Shown here: positions 22,927 through 32,021 of the stretch, in pieces
Position numbering within the stretch: the first letter of the stretch is position 1
Layout of the letters: every line of letters begins with the position of its first letter
Assembly: GCA_036346275.1 (NCBI GenBank)
Contig: CM070725.1
Span: forward strand, 11,876,716 to 11,940,715
DNA from: Otatea glauca
Taxonomy: Eukaryota > Streptophyta > Magnoliopsida > Poales > Poaceae
DNA length: 64,000 nucleotides
Direction of reading: 5' to 3'
The notes under the pieces: model-generated
The model's database searches: none
Seen by the model: the letters and a program-made list of their open reading frames with translations, nothing else
Told to the model about the DNA's origin: nothing
Translations under genes and position numbers: made by a program

Positions 22927-24366
22927 CTGCTTATAATAAATAATTTAAATCCTTTAGAATTAATAATATATTTTATTTTTGGGATAAGTACTTTTGGGTG
23001 CTCTAACTTTCAATTATGTTCATTTTAGCACTATAACATTCTACTATATTTATTCATGCCTCAAAGTTATTAAATGCAGACAAATATAAAAAAATTGACC
23101 TAACAAAAACAAAGAAATGAAATGTTGAATTATTTCCATATTAGAAATTCGAGACTTTAATCAAATCCAACTCTTCTGAACCTTAGTATAATAAATCATG
23201 GTCTCATTTTCATGAAACATCCAGCTGAAAAGCTATGAAATAACCCATTACAAGAGAATGTGTATTTCCTATAAAAAGAAATTTTCTTGGTATTTCTTTG
23301 GTACAGCAATTTCTTAGGTAGCTCTTCAAAGTTGACCACCTTCTACTTCCACTTCCCTAAAGTTGGAGGAGCATGAGGATGTGGTGATTAGTACAATTAG
23401 TTTTGACTGAATCAAGTGATCCCACACCAAAGATCCTTAGAAGTACCAATGCACCCATGCTGACCTCCAATTTGAATGGTTAGAGCTTTGCTTCGACTGA
23501 TGGACCTATCTTCCTTCTTTGTAAGAAGAGAAAGGAATCATCCATTCCCATAGCTAGCTAATATTTAGAAATCACTACTAAATCTCAACCAGAACTATAT
23601 GAAATTCTTGTTTGAAGTAATACAACCATTTTGTACAATAAATGTAAGATCAGTTGCAAACTGCTGAAATATTACTACTGGACCATTTTAAATTAGCTAA
23701 TCTTCTGATTTACAAAGTTTAGTGAGAGTCAACAGTTAAAATGATTAGAAGAGCAGGCAGTTTTTCTAGTTATATCTGAATTTAACAGGGACATTTTCAT
23801 ATGTGTATTTTGATGTGGTACTTAGGGTAATAGTACTAACATAAAGTGTTTGAATTACTTAATCTTATATGTAAACTTTTGTAAAAACAAATTTCAGTTG
23901 CAGCATCACTTCTCTTTTTTTTCCCAAATTTGAAACTAATGCATGATATGCATTCATAATTGTAGGTATCACTGCTATATTTTATTCAAAAACTAGCAGA
24001 TTTACCCAAGCAACTGTTCGGCTAGATATTACGATACAATTGTCTTTGATATCCAACTCTACTTTATATAATTGAAATACAGTTGTAATTTGTTATATAA
24101 CTCTAATATCTATATGATTAATCTGCACTGTTGTAATCTGGCCCCACCAAAATAAGTGGCGGAGATACTTCTCTTTTTCTTTTGATTAATATGAGAATTT
24201 ATATTTTTTCGTTTTTACAATTAATGTGGGATTTTCTTGCCCTTAAAACGAAGGATGTGCTTTGAATATCACCAATTGTTTTTATTTATGTAGATTAGAA
24301 GAAGCTAACCAGAGTTTTGACAGGAGTGAATACACAATTAAATATATATCAACTTCAGTTACTGAC
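22927..24366 (-). other. Intron of the NLR pseudogene with AT-rich filler
   Basis: The 1440-bp interval lies between the phase-0 donor and acceptor described for the pseudogene. It is AT-rich with no recognised gene. Confidence 0.65.
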
Positions 24367-25394
24367 CTGTTTTTTGAGCAATGACCAATAATCGTTTGCC
24401 TGCAGTTTGTCAACACGGTGGAGGTGTGTAGCTTTTATTTGCGATGCAACACCTTCATTTCTTGTAGTGACCAGAACTTGACTACCACGAGCACCATCGT
24501 TGAGTGGGACCCTGAGCAGGTCGCTCCACACATTATGACTCTACGTATCATCCATCACAAACAAGAATTTCTTCTCTTTTGCTGCATTTGTAAGGGTATG
24601 TGTGCTCATGTAGAGCCTTACTTTTAACCCCCAATGGTTACCACCAAGGCTGATGATAACAGTTTGCAACATTTCAGTCTCACTAAAGTCTTGAGTAACG
24701 CTCAGCCTTATATTCTTGTCAAACTTCTCTGGGATCTCATGGTCATTGAATATCCTCTTGGCAAGGGTTGTCTTGCCAATCCTACCAATCCCGGTGATCG
24801 CAACGATTCGAATATTGTTTCCCTTTGTCCCAGTGGTGCCCTTGTCCACTGTTAGCATCTTCACAAGTGTTCTTGCATCTTCATAAATCTTATCTTTGAC
24901 GACATCTGATGAAATGATCCCCGGTGCTGTCTTCCGGCTGACATGCAAGATTGCCCTTCTGTCTTTGTATGATCTGAGATCAATGAACTTGAATTGAGCA
25001 TTCCACTTCGATATGTCATCCAGATTCTCATTTAGTGCCTTGATTCGATCCCATAAGCAAAAGAGCAAAGGGCTGAGGCAGCTTTGGCAGGATGCAGGGA
25101 TGGCCAAGGTGTCGGTGCGCCACTTGTCAGCCTCAATCTGGCAAAGGTCGACAACATCTGCGGTGACTTACATGGCATCCTTCAGCTCCTTCACCCATCC
25201 TTCCACAGTTTTGTCAGTGATGAGCCTCTTCTCAGCATCAGCAAGAAAGTTCATGAGGTTGTTCAACGACTTCTCCAGCCTATTGATCCCACCAGACACA
25301 CCAAACAGCATGCCCACCTCATCACTTGCCAGCTGGGTTAGCAGATTACCAAGGTAGAATGCAAAAGCATGCAGGACGATTGCCTTGACAGCAC

Positions 25395-26472
25395 CTACAG
25401 GCAAAATATCCGGCATAAATATTCGCATTGCACATATCAGCCAAGCAAATTTATTTGAATTAACAATGATAGCGAAATAGAGCAAATCGTGGCAAAGCGC
25501 ACATGTTGCATCAACTTGTTGCCTATAAGCATGCGAAGAAATAGATTACCTGTAAGGAGTTAACTCTATCATTTACAATATTACCTCTTACTACATCTAA
25601 TGTTACCCATGCGGGACTGGCATTGCCTCAGTCAACATGCCCAAGCCCATGATTTGCCGCTGCTAAATGGTGTTATCTGTGGCCCTAATGAGAAGTTTTG
25701 GAGTTTATTTACGCAATAATTATTTTTATTAATATTTCACTGTATACTCTAAGCAGTTTATTTTGACTAGGGGAAATGGACTGAGGAAAATGGTGTGAAT
25801 CAAGACATTGGATCTCATGAAAAACTCCACACCGTGGTACATATGACAAAAATGTTATCGAGAAATCTTATCCCTCAGGATTTATATAGCACAAAGAAAC
25901 TCTCAAGGAAGAAATCCCGCTCGGATCTAGAACCCGGCGCTTTGATTGGGTGCAAGAGTTTCTTCCACTAATTATCATATAAATGAATTGAAAAGATCTG
26001 CCACATTTTGTTTCTTTCACTAACTAGCATATATATGGATTGAAAAGAACCGACAATTTTTTTTTGGAGGAACTACGGAGGGATGATCCGTCAAATTTTA
26101 ACCAAATTTATAAGAACAAAAACAAAGGCTGCATCAATCTAGCTCAGGGGCGGACCTAACGTGGGTCATGGGGGTTCAGTTGAACCCCCAAAAATTTAGG
26201 AAAATAAACTGCTACTAGTACTCCACCACGGAGCAAACAAATCCGCAACAAACTCCATGGACTGACCTATCCATCCCAGAAAGAAAGATCTGGATGAGAT
26301 TGCTCACAGCAAAGAAAGGATCCCCAGGACAAAGCTCACTCTTAGAACATCAATCGAAGCAAGAGCTTCCTTACCAGCGAAAGTAGAGATCAATCCACGC
26401 CCGGATGGATCTCCTCTCCACGCCAGTCGGTAGATCGGAATCATCGGAGGATGCCCACGAGATAAGAAGTCC
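25395..26472. other. Intergenic, upstream of the NLR pseudogene
   Basis: A CCTGTAG acceptor-like site at 25395-25401 suggests an upstream exon of the pseudogene, but none was recognised. A GGGGCGGACCTAACGTGGG...TTGAACCCCCA block (26150-26195) resembles the end of a common nonautonomous DNA element. Nothing else is supported. Confidence 0.4.
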
Positions 26473-26481
26473 TGCACTTCG

Positions 26482-26935
26482 GAATTTTTTTTCATTAATA
26501 TTTTTTTTTATTTTTATTTCAAAACTAGGTGTGGGGAGAAAAATTTGCAAAATTGCACGCCGATCGCCGTGTATAGGGCGATCTGGGCGATAGCTGCCTG
26601 AGACACGGCCTGCGTCACGGAGCCGTTAACTAGCCGTTGGTGTAGGCCCCCCGTCGCCCGAGACAGGGGCGATCGCCCAACAGAGGGGCGACAGGGGTAT
26701 AAAGGTACTCGTCCGAGCGAGCGAGAAAGGCAGTCGAGGCAGAAGAAAAAGGAAGAAGAAAAAGAGAAGAGGAGAAAGAAGAAGAGAAAGAAGAAGAAGA
26801 AGAAAAAGAAGAGAAAAAGAAAAAATGGGAAAAAGTAATTCGTCGTTTCTACGAAGGTATTTTTACAAAAAAGATTTATGACTGTTTAGTTAAGTAGAAG
26901 TTAAATGTACCATTTATTATTTAGAAATTTTAGGA
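26482..26935 (+). repeat. Left terminal inverted repeat of the MULE
   Basis: It contains GGGCGATCGCCC palindromes and a GAA/GGAA-rich purine block (26740-26830). It matches the complement of 28282-28745 with small indels. Confidence 0.9.
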
Positions 26936-27460
26936 TTTTGTAGTTTTTAGAAAATTTAGTAGGAGTGTGTTATTAGAATTTTAATGTAGCATTTAATATT
27001 TAGAAAATTTAGGATAGTGTTGTTTAGAAATTTCTCGGATAGCGTTTAGAACTTTAATGTAGTATTTAGTTTTTAGAAATTTCAGGATTGTATAGTATTT
27101 AGTACGTTACAAATATATTGTAGTATTAGAAATTTATTTTAGTGTTTAGAAAATTTAGGATTGTGCAGCGTTTAGAATTTCTCGGATAGTGTTGTTTAGA
27201 AATTTCTCGGATAGCGTTTAGAACTTTAATGTAGTATTTAGCTTTTAGAAATTTCAGGATTGTATAGTATTTAGTACGTTACAAATTTATTGTAGTATTA
27301 GAAATTTATTTTAGTGTTTAGAAAATTTAGGATTGTGCAGCGTTTAGAATTTCTCGGATAGTGTTCTTTAGAAATTTCTCGGATAGCGTTTAGAACTTTA
27401 ATGTAGTATTTAGTTTTTAGAAATTTCAGGATTGTATAGTATTCAATATATAGAAAGTGA
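26936..27460 (+). repeat. 172-bp minisatellite inside the MULE
   Basis: The unit recurs with a spacing of exactly 172 bp (the word ACTTTAATGT is at 27051, 27223 and 27395). Units share TTTCTCGGATAGCGTTTAGA and TTTCAGGATTGTATAGTATT. About two and a half to three copies are present. Confidence 0.9.
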
Positions 27461-27670
27461 ATACAGTGAAAATAGTAGGCAATATTTACAAATTTAATTT
27501 GGTAGGGTTAATGTAATGTGGCACAAATATAATGTTAGGCCATATGGTAGGCAAGTCAAATTACTTATTTGTAGTCAAATCACTTGTTTATAGTTGTATT
27601 TTGCAGTACGATCAATGTACGTTTTGTAGATTGTATTTTAGAGTAATATTTTTCCGTCGGACGTTGCAGC

Positions 27671-28300
27671 ATGTCGAAGAAATTGTATTTCCAAATATTT
27701 TATGGAGATGGGGAGATAGCACAGGGGGCGGATGGGGTGGATTTATCATCATTTTCAAGAGTTGTACGGGGCATAGGCGCATCGAGCGATAGGACATCTG
27801 AGGGTTTGTTGGAGTGGATGTCTCGGATGTTGGTTTGGATGCCCAGATCGTTCGGTTGCGGCTCGAGCGATACTAAGCCGTGCGCAAGACTGTTTTTACG
27901 GAGAGTTGATTCCTATTAACTCGACATCAACATGGAGGAGTTATGTTGGTTTTGCCGTAGAGCGGGGTTGGCCGCTCATGTTGTTGGTACAATGCTACCC
28001 GGTAGCTCCATCGGTGTCGCAAGTTCGTGATGTCGGGGCGGACATTACGGGCGAGGGGACGTCAAATGTGGAAGGACGCGAAGAGGAAGGTGGCGAGGAG
28101 GCCGGAGACCAGGAGCACGAGACTGGCGGTGGCGAAGGAATCGGGGGGCAGAGGAGACAGTGGTGGAGGCGCGAGGGGTGGCAGCGTGCATTCTTCGCCC
28201 TAGACGTATGCATAAATGCGTTCCGGCACTATCGCCCGGTCCTTTGCATGGACGACACATTCCTTTGCATGGACGGCACATTCCTAAAATTTCTAAATAA
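27671..28300 (+). pseudogene. Truncated MuDR-type transposase
   Basis: The start codon at 27671 opens an N-terminal block with IFYGDGEIAQGADGVDLSSF, resembling the 'YGEGE...GP.GVDLS.F' start of grass MULE transposases. A second frame continues with STWRSYVGFAVERGWPLMLL, then an acidic Gly/Glu-rich linker. It ends at INAFRHYRPVLCMDDTFLCMDGTFL, the first part of the MULE DDE domain ('RPV.C.DGTFL'), where a CMDDTFL/CMDGTFL duplication occurs. The sequence then runs straight into the right inverted repeat, so most of the catalytic domain and the zinc finger are deleted. A frameshift near 27906 separates the two parts. Confidence 0.8.
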
Positions 28301-28745
28301 TAAATGTTACATTTAACTTCTACGTAACTAAACAATCATAAAAAAATTGTAAAAATACCTTCGCAGAAACGACAAATTACTTTTTTCCCCTTTTTCTTCT
28401 TTTTCTCTTCTTTTTTTCTTCTTCTTCTTCTTTCTCCTCTTCTCTTCTTCTTCCTTTTTCTTCTGCCTTGGTTGCCTTGCTCGCTCGCCCGGGTGAGTAC
28501 CTTTATACCCCCTGTCTCCCCTCTGTTGGGCGATCGCCCCTGTCTCGAGCGACAGGGGGGCCCACACCAACGGCTAGTTAACGGCTCCGTGACTCAAGCA
28601 GCTATCGCCCGTGTATGGGGCAATCGCCCGTGTATGGGGCAATCGCCCCATACACGGGCGACCGGCGTGCAATTTTGCAAATTTTTCTCCCCGACGCCTA
28701 GTTTTGAAAAAAAGAGTAAAAATAAATGTTAAAGAAAAAAAATTC
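28282..28745 (-). repeat. Right terminal inverted repeat of the MULE
   Basis: Complement of the left repeat. It has an expanded palindromic block (about 28600-28665) in which CGCCCGTGTATGGGGCAAT occurs twice followed by its complement. Confidence 0.9.
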
Positions 28746-28759
28746 TGAACTTCGAGGTT

Positions 28760-28960
28760 GAGAAAGGGGAGCAAGCCCACGACGAGATCCGGACAAGAGG
28801 ATGGGCTAGAAGTAGTCCTGATCAAACATCGGGGCCGGGCCGGGCTCAAAAAGACAAAGTAAAATGTCAGGTCCGAGCCCTGTCTGAAGCCCAATAAATG
28901 TAAACTTGGCAAACCCAAAGCCCAGCCCGATCAGGCCGTGGTGCAGACTTGCAGTGGACA
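28760..28960. repeat. GGGCCGGGCCGGG-type short repeat (hAT-like)
   Basis: GGGGCCGGGCCGGGCTC at about 28830 and AAAGCCCAGCCCGATCAGGC at about 28917 form imperfect inverted ends. The block is related in composition to 16940-17165. Confidence 0.4.
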
Positions 28961-29410
28961 AAAAGAAAACAAAATTCAAAGTAAGAGCTTTTCTTAAGAA
29001 ATTAATACACGAAGCAATGTAACGTGGAGTAAGAGATGATTTTTATTTTAAAAAAAACCATCGATCCAATAATAGTTGGTTACAGCAAAGGTTAAAAACC
29101 GTCAAAATCTCAAAAATCTCGGCCTAGATTTCGGATTTCGACCGGGGACGGGATCCAAAATCTCAACCGGGTAAAAAAAAATTTAAATTGCTATAGTAAT
29201 CTCAACGAAATCCAAAATCTCACCAAATCTCGATGAAATCTCGGATTTTTTTACCGTTTGTTGACTTTTTATAGCCGAATTTGGTCCAATAACCCTTAAG
29301 AAAGTCATCTTCTATGAAAATTTGTTGAAAAAACGAATTTTTGATACGTTTAAATTTCGGTAGAAACACTATTAGATTTTTGTAAATTTATACATGCTTT
29401 ATCATGATCT
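28961..29410. repeat. Dispersed repeat with ATCTCGG / AATTTCGG words
   Basis: The block 29090-29280 (TTGCTATAGTAATCTCAACG onwards) resembles 56500-56590 (TTGCTACAGTAATTTCGGTG). This is a family shared within the window whose class I cannot name. Confidence 0.45.
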
Positions 29411-29411
29411 C

Positions 29412-29895
29412 AAAAATTTATGACATGAACAAGAAAATGGATGATCATTGTTATCTTTAAAAATCAAAAATTGAAATCAGGTTGAGTTGAAAGTATATCA
29501 CATAAAAGTGATCACTTGTGGATGAGACATCAATTAGATCATACCATTCTATAAAATTTTTAAAAATTAAACCTTTTTGTTTGAAGATGAAATCTATGTA
29601 AGCATTGAACTATACTCGTTATTTTCAAACATAATGTCACATATGATGTAGGCGGCGTTATAAAAATTATGAGATTCGAAATATGGCGATTCTTTGGATC
29701 TTAAGCATTTCCTTAGCACCCTTTTGTCGGATCTTCAAAATTCTGTTGGTTATGATTGCTAAAGAGAATGGACTATCAAGTTGGCATGATCGAGCTATGT
29801 CTCAATTTTTGATAATCCAATTGAAGAAGATCATGATGAACAATGCCTCTCCAGAAAGAAAAGCAAAGCTCAGGACCATCCAAAATTTTTTATAC
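29412..29895 (+). mobile_element. Fragment of a second Sirevirus copy (3' internal region)
   Basis: Blocks here match 43075-43450 of the large Sirevirus, for example GACATGAACAAGAAAATGGA, ACATAAAAGTGATCACTTGT, ACTATCAAGTTGGCATGATC. The matching blocks are separated by nonmatching stretches of 20-60 bp. In the large element the corresponding segment lies just upstream of the 3' LTR. Confidence 0.85.
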
Positions 29896-30776
29896 AAATA
29901 TTAATAATAAAAGATTATAGTTTTCATGTGCACAATGCAACGCTCTACTCTAAAGGCCTAGTCATATATATCCTAAATCAAGTTCAGTATAGTGGGGCTA
30001 TTGATGCAGTTATCTTTTAGGTTTGATTTTGTATGATCATATCGAGTAAGATCTTAGCAAATTTCAAAATCTATGCGAATTTTATGAAAAATAGTATAAT
30101 TCTCTGAAACCCCTACCAAAACACTCATTCTAAATGATTTCTAGTCCATGACCATTCATAGTAGGAGTACATTATCATATTTTAAAACGTATTTGAATAT
30201 TATGGAGTTTGTAAAATTTGTTTCATAGAAATATCTAGATATTTAGATATTTTTTTGAAGTATTAATTATTTTGGTCATAAGAATTTATAAATACTATGA
30301 ATCAAAATATTCATTTAGTTGATTTTGGGTGTACTAATTTATTTTCTATGAATGTAAAAACACCATTTAATATGCTAACATATAAAATAAGAATAGATAA
30401 TAAGGTTAGAATTAATATCTATTTAAGAACACAATGTACCCTTGTGTTGTCAATTGAAGTTATAATAGTTTTATTCTAAAAACTTGTAATTATTTTATCA
30501 AGAAACAAAGTGTTAGGCCACTAATCTAGCTAGAAGACTACACAAGCATAAAAATTTTAAGCCAGGCAAATTAACAGTAGAGAGCACAATAGAAACATAG
30601 ATCCAGAGCATATGATAACATGCATGGCCTAGGGAATTGACCGAATCTGGGGGGTCGGAAGTTGACAAGAGCAGAGGATGTGAGATCCTCCAGACGTTTG
30701 AACCCGGCGCCGGCAGAGCACACTGCGGCAGCACGGATCTCTCTGTTCCAAATTTATTTTTCAAATATTTGTATTG
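29896..30776. other. AT-rich intergenic sequence, no recognised gene
   Basis: Some words near 30190-30270 (AAGTATTAATTATTTTG and similar) recall 43560-43610 of the Sirevirus, so part of this may be decayed retroelement. No coding sequence is supported. Confidence 0.35.
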
Positions 30777-31190
30777 CTCCCTCCGATTTCAAACTTAAAT
30801 CATTTTTTTACAAGGTACACGTGTGCACCTACACATGCTAGGAAATTTTGCAGAGGTCTTCGGGGCCTCGAATCTACTATTTTTATTTTTAGGGTGAGAC
30901 TCGTGAGTCGATCGAGATAATATCGACCAAACGAGCAAACACTCATCCTCAACTTAAATCATTTTTTTGGACATTGGCATAGTCTCTAAGGTAATCCTTT
31001 GACTATCAATTTCAGTAAAATTATATGACTTCAAATAAAAATAATTATACATTATGAGAATATATTTTATGATAGATCTAGTAATACCAACTTCGTATTA
31101 TCAATCTTCATAATTACTTATATATTAATGGTCAAACTTAAATTGATTGAGACAGATTCTAAAACGACTTACATTTGAAAATAGGGGGAA
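30777..31190. mobile_element. Stowaway-like MITE carrying a nested 141-bp retroposon
   Basis: The left end CTCCCTCCGATTTCAAACTT and the right end (complement of CCCCCTATTTTCAAATGTAAG) are typical Stowaway termini. Inside, the 18-bp sequence AACTTAAATCATTTTTTT occurs at 30792-30809 and 30951-30968, flanking a 141-bp insert (30810-30950). That layout is expected for retroposition with a long target duplication. Confidence 0.7.
30810..30950. mobile_element. SINE-like or LINE-end insertion with 18-bp target duplication
   Basis: The insert contains GGCCTCGAATCTACT, loosely similar to a pol III B box, but no convincing A box. Identical 18-bp direct repeats flank it. The family is not recognised with certainty. 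Confidence 0.45.
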
Positions 31191-31645
31191 TACATTTTAA
31201 GTTCAATGTGATTTGCTAATTCGCCAGTATCCATGGCTAATAAGTTGGAGGCATGGTTCAATTTACCGTCCTAAATTTGGTGAAATTCGAATTTACCAGC
31301 CTCCCCAGGTTAAAATGCATACCGGCCAAATAATTTCGGATTTCTATGATTTTCATCAAAGTACAAAACAAATTCAGAATCACGACAAGTAGATCTGAGC
31401 ATGTGTCCTGGTGGTAAGCTATCATCCTTCGAGATCTCAAAACCGCACTTATTTTATCTTTTTCATTTTACATTAAAAAATTCAAATTTTGATCCAAAAA
31501 CTTGAACAAAAACTGCCTGGTAACCATTTTGTTTCTACCAGTGGTGTCCGGCAAAAGAAAATTTAGACGAGTTGAATTAGCTGCCGAGCATAAGAGGGGA
31601 AAGCTAGGTTGAGGAGGTGTTCACCAAGATGCAACAACAGATGGA
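31191..31645. other. Intergenic, no recognised feature
   Basis: No coding, RNA or transposon signature was identified in this stretch. Confidence 0.4.
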
Positions 31646-31971
31646 CATAGGGCTGTTAATGAGTTGGGCTTGAGTGAGTTTGGGTTTCTAGACTCGAGCT
31701 GAGGTTGCGCCAAGCTTGAGTTAGGGTTCAAGCTCGGACTCAGGCTCGAGCTCGGCTTGGTCTAAGCTCGAGTAGACTCGAGCTCGATTCGAGTAAACTT
31801 GGTAACAATAAATAATTAGATATACACTATTTTTCAATAATAAAAAATTCTTAAACTTGATCTTAGCTCGAGTAAGCTCGGTAAGAGTCAACATATAGTA
31901 ATATTACCAGGCTCACGATCTATTCTTGCTCGGCTCGGTGAAGCTCGCGAGTTCGGTTCATTTAGAGCTCG
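31646..31971. mobile_element. GAGCTCG-rich repeat, probable hAT-type MITE fragment
   Basis: It starts near AGGGCTGTTAATGAGTTGGG and is full of AAGCTCGAGTAGACTCGAGC-type words. It abuts Sirevirus sequence at 31972 without a matching right terminus, so it is probably truncated or inserted in the earlier Sirevirus copy. Confidence 0.4.
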
Positions 31972-32021
31972 CGATATTACTAACTAAAGGTATGTTGTCA
32001 TCAATTACCAAAAAGGGAGAT
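31972..32021 (+). repeat. Sirevirus internal 3' sequence found left of the 5' LTR
   Basis: This 50-bp stretch, from CGATATTACTAACTAAAGG through the AAAAAGGGAGA tract, matches 43759-43810, the polypurine tract side of the 3' LTR. It is not expected beside a 5' LTR of a single element. Confidence 0.85.

Larger units (their letters stand above)
22500..25394 (-). pseudogene. CC-NB-ARC (NLR) disease-resistance-type pseudogene, TRIM-interrupted
   Basis: The first recognised exon (24367-25394) encodes an Rx-type N domain with FLADAEKRLITDKTVEGWVKELK, then an NB-ARC with P-loop GIGRIGKTTLAKRIF (about 24762-24795), kinase-2 KKFLFVMDDT, and a GSQVLVTTRNEGVASQI block. A GTCAGT donor at 24366 and a TTATAAGCAG acceptor before 22926 join in phase 0 to the next exon, which begins VVLSEDDEVEIERLKEIGM and reaches SCCDGLPLAIKVVG. 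Two in-frame stops, at 25168-25170 and 24541-24543, fall in conserved positions. The second exon is also split by a miniature LTR element (22630-22908). Sequence left of about 22500 has no leucine-rich repeat. Intact relatives would sense pathogens in the cytoplasm; this copy cannot encode one. Confidence 0.88.
26482..28745 (+). mobile_element. Mutator-like element (MULE) with 9-bp target duplication
   Basis: Long terminal inverted repeats of about 454 bp (26482-26935) and 464 bp (28282-28745) start GAATTTTTTTTC and end with its complement. The flanks are TGCACTTCG (26473-26481) and TGAACTTCG (28746-28754), a 9-bp duplication with one mismatch, as expected for Mutator. The interior holds a 172-bp minisatellite and the start of a MuDR-type transposase that stops at the DDE region. 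The element is therefore an internally deleted, nonautonomous copy. Confidence 0.9.
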
